In this document: positions 1 through 9,969 of the stretch, piece by piece
Numbering within the stretch: the first letter of the stretch is position 1
How the letters are laid out: every line of letters starts with the position of its first letter
From: Polychytrium aggregatum
Lineage: Eukaryota > Chytridiomycota > Chytridiomycetes > Polychytriales
DNA: 36,877 nt
Direction of reading: 5' to 3'
NCBI RefSeq assembly: GCF_025602895.1
Contig: NW_026516466.1
Span: forward strand, 1 to 36,877
Notes under the pieces: generated by a model
Databases searched by the model: none
The model's input: only the letters and a program-made list of their open reading frames with translations
What the model was told of the DNA's origin: nothing
Position numbers and translations under genes: made by a program

Positions 1-221
1 GTCAGTGCCATCTGGTCGTTGTCGCCATCCTCATCATCATCACCACGGCGCCGAATCAAGACCGAGTTCGAGGCTGACCGAGCAAAATCGGGATTTGATG
101 ACCCGAGATCTACGTTATCGAGTCTGCGGCTGTCCGCGGGCAGCTGGGCGTCATTGTCGTCGTTGGCGGGCTGCGGTTGCGGCTGCTCATGACCAGAGAA
201 GGCGAAGCCCTGGGAAAGGTC
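1..221 (-). CDS. Candidate terminal exon reaching the left edge (probable tail of the RING gene)
   Basis: Read on the minus strand from 221 this frame stays open to the window edge and encodes a Gln/Pro then Asp/Asn-rich peptide starting DLSQGFAFSGHEQ and ending in an Asp/Glu run. A branch-like CTGAT (236-232) with AG at 222 or 210 could form an acceptor. The composition matches the disordered tail of the RING protein next door, so I read it as that gene's continuation, but it could belong to a separate gene. The linking exon is not established. Confidence 0.35.
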
Positions 222-3200
222 CTAGCAGGATATCAGTGCCCTCCGTGAAGCCCAAACCAGTCCTCCTCATCGCGGTCAAAGGTGTACTCTCGAATCGTAT
301 CGGGCAGGGTGTCTTCGGTATGAGCGGCTGTCCGATTCGCTTTCGCTGGTCGATCCCTCGAGACTCTGGTCGCTGGGAGGACGGTCCAGTTTCTGAGTTA
401 GCTTGGCTTCGAGAAGCAGGACGAGCGGAGACGGCTGCGAGCCAGGCCCATGGCTTCCTCGAGATGCCTGGTCAAGCAGCTCGCCAAGCGCCTGGGAAAT
501 GTTGGGGCGAGTCCCCATCGGACGGGAGACGAGGTCGAGAAGCTGGAGCTGCGCTGGTCGCTGGTGGGCCGCCATAGGCGCCGAAAGGAGGCAAGGGAAA
601 GAGCGACGACAGCGGCCTTGAGTCGGATGGGGTGCCCCGGTTCAAGAGTGCACCGATCGAGTTGGAGCGTCGGCGGCTCTGTGGAGGGGCAGACTGGTTG
701 TCGGCGCCGTCGCTGGATGGGTTTGCCCTCCACGAGCCGAGGCGAGCCGACGAGCTTTGTTGGGCAGCGCCATCTGGAGTTCGTGACGTTGACGGTGACG
801 GTGGCGGTCGCGGTCGCAGCAGATCAAGCAGAGAAAATGCCGGACGCTCGTCGTTGTCGCCGTCCTGACGGGCACCGCCTGTCGCCCCAGAGTCGTTTGT
901 AGAGGCGCCCGACCGAGTCGGCCCTGCGTTTGAGGATTGTGAAGGCGGCGGCATGGGAAAGGGTGGGCGGGTTCGTATGATGGCCACCAGCGTTGGACGG
1001 ATCGGGCGAGCGGCACCGCCAGGCTCGCCTTGGCCAGCCGCTGCACCCGGGCGATCGTCGTGCATATGAGGTCCGGTCGAGGCAGAGGGGTGTGGCGGCC
1101 TCCTATTGGAATCGGAGGCATCCTGGGGGTCTTGATGGGGGCGTGGCTCGACACCAGCACTGCGACAGATCGGACAGCTGTTGACATACGACGTCAGCCA
1201 GTGGTCGATACAGTCCTGCAAGGCAAATCCGACTTTGAGTTAGCTCGACGGGTCCGAGGTGGCACGCGACCAGCACATAGTCCTCCAAAACATACCTTGT
1301 GGAAGCCGTGCTTGCACTTCATCACACGGAGCTCGTCACCTTCCTCGTAAGGACACAGACAAATCGTGCACTTGTCCAGGGTCGAAGCGAGCAAATCTGT
1401 GGCACTGGGCTCGGGCTTGGTTCCAGTGCTGCTGCCGGCGCTACTGCCATCTCGCTCCACGCCTTTGATTTCGGCCGATTCCGAGACGACGACGGACGAG
1501 TCCAGTTGCATGGCGTTCGCGGTGATCTCGATCGGGCTCACAGCGTCGATAGCGGTCTTGTCTCCCCCCACGGGATTCTTGCGGTACTTGAAAACAGTAA
1601 GCTGCTCATCAACATCTTCACGCTGGGCGTTACGGGCACGGGCGGGCCCGATCAGCTCCCCAAGCCTCAGCAACGCCTCGTAGCCATCCACTGCACCGTT
1701 CTCGTCACCCAAAGGCGTAGGTGGGCGGATGGCACCAAGAAACTGGCCAAACATAGCCATCATGGCCATTGCCGCCAGTTGATTGCGTCGTCTCTGGGAG
1801 GCCTCGTCGGACTCGTTTTGTCGCTCGGGCCGTTCGGAACGAGGGTCCTCCGAGCCGCCAGATGGTTGCGGGGCTGGAGTCGGAGGTCTTGCAGCACCTG
1901 GTGGCGCCGATGACTGGGACTGGGTTTGAGGCCCTGCAGCTGGGCTACCGGGGGCCGGACGGGCCAAAAACGGGAACAAGAACGGCAAAGGCGGAAGTCC
2001 AGCGTTTGGGCCAGCTTCGGTGGCATCGAGGGGCTGACTGGGAGATGCGTTCATCAGGTTGTGGAGCGGGTCGGACGGCTCCTGAGAATCTGTCTCGTTC
2101 ATTGCGGTTGGGGGACGATCTGAGACCAAGACGATTGTGAAGGCGTAGCCCATTCCAGGGTCGGCGCTGTTTTCTGAGGCTGGGCTCTCGAGACCCTGTG
2201 ATGAGTTCATGCTGGATGGCGTCGGTGCTCGCTCGGATCCCGAGGTGGCAGGATGACCACCGATGCGGCCCTGCTGTGCTTCAATCAGAGCACGCAGCAA
2301 GGCACCAAGAGACGCACCGGGGGGCAGATGCGATCCTGATGAGCGATCTGATGCAACAGAAGACGTGGTCGGTGCCTGGGCACTTGTCTGGGTCGCATCC
2401 GAAAGAGTGGTTGCGGATAGCAGCGGGTCGGTGGGACCAGAGGGAAACACCGAGCTGTATGGAAGAGGAGCCGGCTCGACGGGGGACTCCAATGGCATGT
2501 CGGATAGCTGGGATGGTTGCGGCGAGGGCGCCGAGGCGCGGCTCAGTCGAGGCGGGGCCGACAGCGGTGCGGATGCGTTCACAGGCTCCATAGACAGTGT
2601 GGGTGATGCATTGGTAAAGGAAGGTGGGACTTGGTTTGTGAATGCTGGAAGCAAGGCTGCGGAAGGACTGGAGGGAGCTTCGGAAGGCACCCGAATAGGC
2701 GACTGTGGGACGAGCGAGTATCGGTTCGAGTGACGGGCAGTGTCTGAAGATGATCCCGAGAGCCGCTCAACATGGGCTGATTCTGTCGGAGTTGGTAGAA
2801 TTGTTTCGAGGGGGCGATCTGAGGATGTTGCAGATACATCAACAACGTGCTCGGTTTCTTCGAAAGACCGAGCAACTCGCACTGGGTCCGCTTCCGAGGC
2901 GCTCGACCCAGCCGGGTCTGAGGGGATGGGGATCGGTGGGGGTCCAGACTCGTGAAACGGACTGGCGGAAGGCGAAGCGACGATCATGGTGGTATCCGGA
3001 GCCGACCCAGCGCAAGGATCGACATCCATGTGATCCTCCAAGGCTGCGTTTGATGTTGCTGGCGGTGTGCTCTCGACGGGCGTAGGAGGAACTCGAGTCG
3101 ACAACAAGGGAGTTTCAATACGGACAGGAGTGGTGTTGGCAGGAGTGGGCAGGCTCTGCTGGATCCAAGTTGACTGGGAGCCACTTGATGATGCCATGGC

Positions 3201-3733
3201 GGCGTGACGAGACGCCGGCGCAAGCGTATTTGGGGGCAGAGAGTCGGCGTCGATCAAGGTGGGGGTCTCGGATGCGTGAGTCAAAGCATCGGGCTTGTGA
3301 AGAGGCAAAGCTGGGCTCATAGGCGACTCGACTGTGTTGTGGGGCAAGGAATGAGGTTCGTTGGTCTCGGAAGAGTGGTGTCGCGGGACAAGACGGCGGA
3401 AGATTGTCCTGACGGACTGGAGGAGGCCCCCGGATGGAGTCGATGGCGTGGAGGCTGAGTTGCAGAAAGGCGCGAGCGAGGGGGATTGTGGAGAGGGGGC
3501 GGCCGAGGAAGCAAGCAAATATGTTTGTGAAGAGGAGGAGGCATTGAGAATACAGCCAAAGAAGAAAGAGCGCAAGGAGGGTGGCCAGAGAAAGCAAAAG
3601 AGGGAAACGCAGCGATTAGAGAGCAGCGGCGATCGGCCCTGCCAACCCAATAAAGATGAAGTGGAGCCGAGACGAAGATGGAGGGGGGGGGCAACGAATT
3701 ACAAACCTGTTGAGGATCTTGAGGGCGATCCAT
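1..3733 (-). CDS. RING-H2 finger protein, probable E3 ubiquitin ligase (C-terminus unresolved)
   Basis: Likely ubiquitin ligase, recognised only by its RING-H2 domain. Model: exon 1 3733-3707 (MDRPQDPQQ), intron 3706-3639, exon 2 3638-1296, intron 1295-1216 (GTATGT...TTGCAG), exon 3 from 1215. The second intron splits the RING at roughly residues 766-808: CTIC, then CKHGFHKDC, then CPIC, so all eight zinc ligands are present after joining. The N-terminal 700 residues are Ser/Pro/Thr-rich and low in complexity. A segment just before the RING (YEALLRLGELIGPARARN) resembles a motif I associate with fungal RING proteins. The exon 3 frame stops at 472. Downstream, another frame (575-276) and then 221-1 (reading SGHEQPQPQP and later acidic) look like coding tail. 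No canonical intron joined them, so the true C-terminus may be 472 or may lie beyond the left edge. No transmembrane segment is certain; another frame near 3600-3500 is hydrophobic. Confidence 0.72.
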
Positions 3734-3775
3734 GCATTGGTGGGCTTGCTAGATTCCCGTGCTCGCTTGCTGTGA

Positions 3776-3840
3776 GAGGACGATCAAGACGGACGATCGA
3801 GACAGACGATTGAGACGGACGATCGAGACGGACGATCAAA
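3776..3840. repeat. 13-bp tandem repeat, five copies
   Basis: Five consecutive 13-bp units close to acggacgatcgag (3776-3788, 3789-3801, 3802-3814, 3815-3827, 3828-3840). Units differ by one to three bases. The array starts 43 bp upstream of the RING gene start codon, in the probable promoter or 5' leader. The core cgatcg is palindromic. Confidence 0.85.
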
Positions 3841-4186
3841 AACGACACAGATAGGGGCGATGTCGTCAGCACAAAAGAAGCGACCGACGAAGTGCGATGC
3901 GTCGTAGATTGCTCCGATAGATCGCGCAGACTGAGACTGCAAGCAGAGCGAGCGACTTGCGACGAGATTGGAGACACGGGAAAGTGTCGACGGGCACCAG
4001 GCAAGGCGGATGATACACGAAGAAATGCACGGACTGGCTGGCAGAGGAGCTCAGGCGAGCGTGCATTCCAGAGCACAAATGCCTCCGCCAAGCAGCGACG
4101 GCCGATGCAGGCCCAGGACTGTCTGATTCCCTGCATCATGCAGCCACCCGACTGCGAGGCTGCAACCACGAGGTATGGTCAGATGC

Positions 4187-4579
4187 CTACCACTTGAGGT
4201 GTCCAGACGCAGAGGACGGTTGGGATGCTGCAATGGCACTTCGGGGGATCGTTCGGACGCTGCGTTCTGGGAGGGTGCTGACGGTGCCTGGGGAGTCATA
4301 TCGAGACCGAGGCAAGACATGAGCGAGCGCAATGCAAATGGAAAACACCACAAAGGTCGGGCGCCGAGAGAACAAGAGTGACGGGGGCTGGAGACGACCG
4401 GCAATGCACAAGCAGCGGGGAAAGCCGAGCGGCAGGACGGGGACGAAGGAATGCCAAAAGCTCGGGGCTGTCAGCCAGGAAGACTCACATCGCTGGCGGG
4501 AGGGCAGGTCAAAGAAGGGCTCTCGCTTGGCTGTATCTGCCAAATGTGAAGTCAAGGCTATGGTAAGAATCTCAGCCAT
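4187..4579 (-). CDS. Possible small hypothetical protein (131 aa unspliced)
   Basis: An ATG at 4579 opens a frame starting MAEILTIALTSHLADTAKRE. It contains a consensus donor GTGAGT about 90 nt in and a candidate CCCCAG acceptor about 200 nt later. Unspliced it gives 131 residues, spliced about 63. No domain is recognised. The start has a natural-looking composition but the rest is Pro/Ser-rich, like the surrounding low-complexity DNA. It could be a small gene, an upstream exon of the RING gene, or chance. Confidence 0.2.
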   Translation of the reverse strand: MAEILTIALTSHLADTAKREPFFDLPSRQRCESSWLTAPSFWHSFVPVLPLGFPRCLCIAGRLQPPSLLFSRRPTFVVFSICIALAHVLPRSRYDSPGTVSTLPERSVRTIPRSAIAASQPSSASGHLKW

Positions 4580-5186
4580 GGATTGATGACCTCTGGTGCT
4601 GAGGGGGAGGAGTGCGCAAGGAACTGGTGATGCAGAGGCGATGCAGAGGCGATCGGGCTGGCAGAATACCGACGTTATGCGACGATCTCCGACCCCATCT
4701 CCAGAAGAAGGGTGAGTTTGAGGAAGACATTCAAGAGCTGGCACAGGCAGGCAGGCACAGAGACGGGATTATATGGGATCGATGAGATAGATGAGGATGA
4801 TTTGTGGGTGCAGAAGCAAAGTGGCAACTTGGTGGATTTGGCCGCTTGGGTGGAGAAGTAAGCGAAAGAGAGCGTGAGCGAGAGCTTCGCAGGACTGGAA
4901 CTGAAGGTTCGCGGACGACGGTCCTGGCTGCCGGAAGACGGGCCAGCAGCAACAGAGCCCGGACGAAGGAGGGGGTCAAGTGAGCGGCAAATCGGGAGGG
5001 GAGAAAGGGACGACAGATCACCAGGCCAAGGGGATTTCAAATGAGGCCGAGGTTTCCACAGAACCGGAGAAAGAAGCGGAGAGGCTGGGGCGGCGAAGAC
5101 GAGCCTGGAGGGCCACGGGGCCAAGAGAGGACGACGAGAGGAGCCAAGGAAGGAGACCAAGGGAGGGCCCGGCGAGATCGGGCAAC

Positions 5187-5292
5187 GAGAGAAGCACGCA
5201 GAGAAGCACGAACGAACGAACAAACGACGACAACGACGACGACCAAGGACGAACGACCGAGGACGAACGACCAAGGACGAATGGCGAACGAC
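5187..5292. repeat. Degenerate ACGAACGA / GGACGAACGACC tandem repeats
   Basis: Imperfect direct repeats: acgaacgaacgaac, then acgacgac runs, then three copies of a roughly 15-bp unit ggacgaacgacc(a/g)a. This is simple-sequence expansion in the intergenic region, with no function visible. Confidence 0.7.
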
Positions 5293-5541
5293 CAGGGCAA
5301 GTGGCGGCAGACCGCGGCTTTGAAATGCTCTCACGACACTCAAGCAGCGAATCGAATTGACAGCGGGTTGTATCGTCCACCGGCCTTATTGCGAACTCAT
5401 TTTGAAATGGGAGACCCAAACGAGAAGGAAGGTGTGTCCCATTGGTTACTCGCATAGTATTCACCCCCCCCCGCACATGTCGCCAACAGCGGTTTCGCAT
5501 CAGTCGGCGACACCCTGATATTCGATGGCTGCCTGGCCCTT

Positions 5542-5542
<1 letters not shown>

Positions 5543-5572
<30 letters not shown>
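5543..5572. repeat. CAG trinucleotide microsatellite, ten perfect units
   Basis: Ten perfect CAG units on the plus strand. They lie about 105 bp beyond the stop codon of the minus-strand acidic-tail gene, so in its transcript they would be CUG repeats in a 3' UTR, if transcribed that far. No convincing coding frame uses them. Confidence 0.95.
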
Positions 5573-5574
<2 letters not shown>

Positions 5575-5677
5575 TGCGTCGCTCTTGCCGTCACCAGCCT
5601 GCACCGTGGTCTGTTGCTTCGACAGCATCGATCATCCATAACCGCTGTATTTCGAGCGAGACCCGGCTCATCCGCAA

Positions 5678-7642
5678 TCACTTCGACCCTGCCAGGCTGT
5701 CCACTGATTCTTCCATGCTCTCGGGAAGAGCGCTATCTTCGGACACAAACAGGTCGGTCGACTCGGAAGCGAGTACCTCGTCGTCCCATGGTAGCTCGTA
5801 ATCGTCACTGTAGGCATCGCTCACCGAATGCTCGTGGCGGCCATCTTCCGAGCCGCTGTCTGCGATGTGCTCCAAGGTTCCATCATCACTGTCGTGCTCG
5901 TAAAGGAGCTCGTCCGCGGCCCTTTCGGGATCTTCGCCGCTGTCTTCGTCTGAGTCGGTGTCGTATTTATCCGAGGCGGCGGTGTGATCGTCTGTGTCGA
6001 CTCGGTCTTTGGATCTCGAGGCTTTGGTCAGAGCAGTACTCTGGCTGTTCTTGATTTGATGGCGCGAGCCATTCGTCTCGGACGCATCTTCATCGGCGAG
6101 TTCGGAGGAGGACTGCTCTTGCGATTCGTCGTTGCTCTGCGATCCGTCGTTGCTCTGCGATCCGTCGTTGCTCTGCGATTCGTCGTCCCACTCGGACACA
6201 TACGAAGCTTCATCGCCTTCTATCTCTGACCCGCTTCCGACTTGAGCATATTCATCATCGTGGTCGTCGTTGTCGTCATTGTCCTCGTTGCTATAGTCAT
6301 CGTCATCATCGCTATAGTCATCGTCATCGCCATTGCCATCGCCATCGCTATCGCCGTCGATATGCTCGTTGCTCCCATCTTCATATCCGCTTCCGTCGTT
6401 ACTTTCGTCCAAATGCTCCTCCCTCACTTCTTCTTGCCCGGTGTCTGCGCTTTCATCGCCCGTTTCTTCATTTTCCTCGATGAGTATGCTTTCGTCGCTT
6501 CTGCTATTGTTATCGCCAGATGAGCTCGAGCTCCTTCTTCGCACGGGTGCCGGTTGCTTGTTCTTTGAGGGATATAGCCCCGAGTCGGCGCTCGGCCTTT
6601 GTGAGCGACCCTGCTGCTTCAAGGAGCTCAAGCCAATGGGCTCGTCGATCTCGGAGACACTGTCAAGAAGAACTCGCTCACCAGCTTCCCTTGGCGGCTT
6701 GCTGTCCAAGGAGCTCGGTGGGTTGGTACTTTGCTCGGCCGTCTTGGTGGGGGGCATGCCATCTCGTGCTCCCCTCGGACTTGCTTGGTCGCGCTCGGTC
6801 GCAGCAGATATTCCTCTGATGTTGCTTCTGCTGCCTCGTACGCTCGTGCCTTTTTCGGGCTTGAAGCTATCGGGCTGGTTCGGAAGCATCGAGTGGCCGG
6901 CAAGCGTGGCTAGTGTGCCATTTGAGGTGCTGCTGGATTTGGGCTGGGTGCTCATCGTGTCTTGCGAGCGGATGTTGCTCGAGAAACGGATGCTCCCGAG
7001 AGTGCTGAACTTGATGGATGCAAACGAGATGTTGGAGATCGAGTCGCTCGGCACAGATGAGATATTTTGGCTGGCTTCGACATTGCCTGGCCTCGCTTCG
7101 CCGCCCAATTCGCTATTGGTGTCCTTTGCGTCTTCCATGGCGTAGTCGAGGAGAATGTCCCCCACGATGGACCGAATCTGGCTGCGATCTTCTTCGATAG
7201 GGCACTGGCCCAAAACGTGCTTCTCTACTTGCTCGAACTGTGGCTCCTCGACCAGCGACGACCAGATTCTTTCGATGATGAACGCGAGTCTTTGCAAAAT
7301 GAGATCAAAGTCGACCACCGAGATCGACTTTGAGATCCGCGCCTTTGTTACCAGATCAAACCCGGAATAGATCTGAGTAGTCTTCTCGGTCAGCGCCGCT
7401 TGTGTTTGTTCCCGGAAGCGACTCGCTTGAAGAGCCAGCTCGACCAATAGTGTCGACTGTTGTTCATGCCGTGTCAGATGCGAGAGCCCCGAAAACGAAT
7501 GCATCGTCATTTGAAGAGCGTTCAGGAAAACCAAGAGCAGTCCGACATTGGCCGAATGTATATCGCCAGCAAACGAGAAATGAAACACAGGGTTATCGGT
7601 CGTTGAATAAGCACGGTCAAGGGCGAAATGGAAAGCGACCAT
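5678..7642 (-). CDS. Hypothetical protein with long Asp/Glu/Ser-rich acidic tail (654 aa)
   Basis: Not recognised. Single uninterrupted frame from ATG at 7642. The first 150 residues are helix-rich and look folded, with a weakly hydrophobic stretch near residues 34-52 (VGLLLVFLNALQ). A Ser/Lys-rich linker follows, then a strongly acidic region over roughly residues 375-620 with runs of Asp and a six-residue repeat (S-N-D-G-S-Q). The end (ESVDSLAGSK) looks like a natural C-terminus. The gene begins only 79 bp after the stop of the GBP-like gene on the same strand. It may therefore be a separate gene or the 3' part of that gene, with the AAG/GTCTGA at 7725-7723 acting as a splice junction; the phases I tried did not match. 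Acidic tails of this kind occur in chaperone-like and nuclear proteins, but no function can be assigned. Confidence 0.6.
   Translation of the reverse strand: MVAFHFALDRAYSTTDNPVFHFSFAGDIHSANVGLLLVFLNALQMTMHSFSGLSHLTRHEQQSTLLVELALQASRFREQTQAALTEKTTQIYSGFDLVTKARISKSISVVDFDLILQRLAFIIERIWSSLVEEPQFEQVEKHVLGQCPIEEDRSQIRSIVGDILLDYAMEDAKDTNSELGGEARPGNVEASQNISSVPSDSISNISFASIKFSTLGSIRFSSNIRSQDTMSTQPKSSSTSNGTLATLAGHSMLPNQPDSFKPEKGTSVRGSRSNIRGISAATERDQASPRGARDGMPPTKTAEQSTNPPSSLDSKPPREAGERVLLDSVSEIDEPIGLSSLKQQGRSQRPSADSGLYPSKNKQPAPVRRRSSSSSGDNNSRSDESILIEENEETGDESADTGQEEVREEHLDESNDGSGYEDGSNEHIDGDSDGDGNGDDDDYSDDDDDYSNEDNDDNDDHDDEYAQVGSGSEIEGDEASYVSEWDDESQSNDGSQSNDGSQSNDESQEQSSSELADEDASETNGSRHQIKNSQSTALTKASRSKDRVDTDDHTAASDKYDTDSDEDSGEDPERAADELLYEHDSDDGTLEHIADSGSEDGRHEHSVSDAYSDDYELPWDDEVLASESTDLFVSEDSALPESMEESVDSLAGSK
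6118..6187. repeat. 18-bp coding minisatellite (about four units)
   Basis: Units of 18 bp (plus strand cgtcgttgctctgcgatc) repeat about four times inside the acidic-tail gene and encode S-N-D-(G/E)-S-Q hexapeptides. The period keeps the reading frame. Confidence 0.85.
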
Positions 7643-7720
7643 CAGGGCCACCGTGTGCGGACTTCACCACCAGACACACCGCCTCTCTTCTGACCCATGA
7701 TGCATTCAGGGGTGCCTGTT

Positions 7721-9245
7721 TCAGACCTTGAATTTGTTGGCGGCGGCGTCCTTTTCTCCACCAAAGCCTTGAGTGTACACAAAATCGAGAAACCGCTTGA
7801 GCTTGTTCTCTGCCATCGGGACCTCGACCTTTAGCGGCGACGTACAGGAATCATACGCAGGCACCGGCCCAAAGTCAATGTCGATGCTTGGAGACGGGTA
7901 GAGCGGATCGAGCCTCGACAGGAGGCGGGCACGTATATGTGCTTGGCTGTCAAAGTATTCTTCCACTCGGGTCGCGAATTCACTCAGCAGTCCGGCAGTG
8001 ACATCCTCCAGATGCAACTTGTAAAGCAAGTGAAACTCATAGGCACATTCCCTCAGGACAGGGCCGACGCTTTGGAGCGTGTGCAATAAATCTGCCCGAT
8101 CAAAACAAGGAACCGACGGTGAGCTCTCGAGCCGATGGAGGGAAAGCCGTTGCCCACGTTGAGGTCCACCATCGCCAACGAGGGTCGCCGGTCCCCGGTC
8201 AAATTGGCTGTTACAGCCATGTGTCCATGTGTCCATGTGCCCGTGGTCCCGAGCTACTCCGAAACGTTGCCATGTTGTTGAAGGATGGCCTGGAGCAGCG
8301 TGGTGATGTAGCTGCCGGCGTTGCAGCCAAGCTACACTAGCGGTGCTCATGCTCACCTTTCTTGGTGTATCCCCTCTGAGCCACAGCCGCCTCAACAATA
8401 CTTTTGGCCACGGAAGTGAGCCGGAACTCAAAGTGACTGTCGAGTGGCTGGTGCTGTGGTTTGAAGTCGTTTGCCGAGTTCACGTATTCCCGTGTCGACT
8501 CGGGGCTGGGCACCGGTAATTCGGCAAAGGTAAAGTCGCCATTGTATGCCCCTCGCAACAGCGACAGCATCTGGTCGAAATAGAGATCGTATGACTGGGC
8601 CGGTTGGATGAGCGACAAGTGGCAGTCCCTCACCACCCAAAAGATGCGGCTGCATGTTCCCCGTGGAGGCGCAATGTTTTGAGCCTCAAGGGCCCGCTTG
8701 GTGGAAGAGAGCTCCAGAAAGCACTTGTTGTCGATACATCCACGGAAACAGTTCCACACCACCACCGTTGAAATCATCAGGGTGAGGGCAAGAATGTCGT
8801 AGTTGATGAGGTCGAAGCTGGCGTCATAGAGCCCTTCGACATCGACCACCAGGCATACCGCTCCGCCATCTTGACTCTTGCGGAAGCATCCGATGACCGA
8901 GGGCTCTGCGGCCGGATCCATTGCATCACCGACAGCGAAAGCATTGCCCTGGTTCATGCCAAGCAGTCGGTTGGCCAGGAGCGACTTGCCTGTGCGGCAT
9001 TTGCCAACCACCGAGACAACCTCGACCTGGACATGTTCTGGCAGCGACTGTATGATTTCGAGTGCGCCGTTTGCGAGGACCAGTGAGCCTGTGACGGTTT
9101 TCTGAAAGAGGACAAAGCTTGTCTCGGGAATCGGCGGAGAGGTGTCCAGGGGCGGCGGTTTGCCAGGCGGTGGTCCGCTGGACTGCTTTGGGATATCGTC
9201 GATGGGAACAATCTCCCTATTTTTCTTGGTGCAGCTATTTCCCAT
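7721..9245 (-). CDS. GBP/atlastin-type (GB1/RHD3 family) large GTPase, predicted lipid-anchored; frame inconsistent in the middle
   Basis: Large dynamin-like GTPase of the guanylate-binding-protein group. The first exon (9245-8357) encodes residues 1-296. MGNSC at the start fits N-myristoylation at Gly2 with palmitoylation at Cys5. Residues 81-88 (GKCRTGKS) form the P-loop, residues 135-138 (DVEG) match the DxEG switch motif, and Arg206-Asp207 (WVVRDC) match the family's RD guanine motif. The exon ends at a GTGAGC donor. Further down, frames reading YITTLLQAILQQ, then VDLNVGNGFPSIGS, then a helical C-terminal segment from about 8100 to 7721 (LLHTLQSVGPVLREC... ending NKFKV) resemble the rest of a GBP. 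They lie in different frames, and canonical introns did not join them. Either very short introns or frame-breaking indels are present, so pseudogene status is possible. It is divergent from the intersectin-like gene, 592 bp away. Confidence 0.68.
8220..8246. repeat. 9-bp tandem repeat (tgtgtccat), three copies
   Basis: Short direct repeat near tgtgtccatgtgtccatgtg in the part of the GBP-like gene where the frame is lost. Slippage at such a repeat is one way the frame could have been altered, or it may simply lie in an intron. Confidence 0.6.
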
Positions 9246-9837
9246 GGTCAGTGCGATCTAGAGACTCAGGCTCGGTCGTCGCAAGGCCTGTCGTTGAAGG
9301 AGGGGGAGAGCGGATTGATGCGAGGCCGAATTGCTGATGCGAGGCGAGAGTCGTCGGGTCGCGCCGGCCAAGCCCGCTTGGTGTCTGCGCAAATGGAGGT
9401 GCAGATGACGGATATCGAATGGCGGCTCTCCAGGTGTGAGAAATCCTGGATGCTGTGCTGGAGTGCTGGCTGAGGGTACAAGTCGCTGACCAGGTACTTG
9501 TGTGTGGGAAGTGTCGGCGTCCGCCTTGGAGTGAAAGCAATCGATGTAGCCCTTTTGGAACCAAGCCGGGCCGCTCAGTATTTCAGCCCTTCGTCCACTC
9601 TGGCTGATGGCTCTAGCTCTGCTCTGGCCCGGCCCGGCCTGGCTGCAACCGCACATCGGAAACCCTGCCTGCTCGGCAATCTGATGCTTCTCGACCGCCC
9701 AGCCTTCTGGAAACACCTGGTCACGTGGTCGCCCGATCCGCCCCTGGTTTGGCCGAGGCGGTGCTCGTTGGCCTGGGTCTCGCCGTCTCCTGCATCTGCC
9801 TCCCCCTCCTTCCTGGGCACTCATCGACGTCTTGGCC
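9246..9837. promoter_or_regulatory. Divergent intergenic region between GBP-like and intersectin-like genes
   Basis: This 592-bp spacer lies between two start codons facing away from each other, so it should hold both promoters. Long open frames here are Pro/Arg/Ser-rich and resemble nothing. No clear TATA box was found. Confidence 0.5.
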
Positions 9838-9933
9838 ATGTACGGAGCCGGCCAGAACTACGGCTATCCGCAGGGGTTGACTGCAGAGCAGCTTCAGTTG
9901 CTCCAGCAGCAACAGCTCCAGCAGCAACAGCTC

Positions 9934-9969
<36 letters not shown>

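Larger units (their letters stand above)
4580..5677. other. Gene-poor spacer with low-complexity DNA
   Basis: No supportable gene. The stretch is purine-rich on the plus strand from about 4850 to 5300, which creates long Ser/Arg/Leu-rich open frames with no recognisable protein. It includes the two repeats listed separately and a C9 run near 5463. It would contain the upstream region of the RING gene and the 3' flank of the acidic-tail gene. Confidence 0.6.

Noticed and set aside
3115-3597. Minus-strand frame with a membrane-like N-terminus (LSLATLLALFLLWLYS)
   Set aside because: It overlaps the RING gene's long frame, has no downstream domain, and its upstream frame is closed; the RING frame is supported to the zinc finger.
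9258-9839. 193-aa minus-strand frame in the spacer between the GBP-like and intersectin-like genes
   Set aside because: Arg/Pro/Gly-rich composition typical of GC-rich non-coding DNA, no domain and no splice logic.
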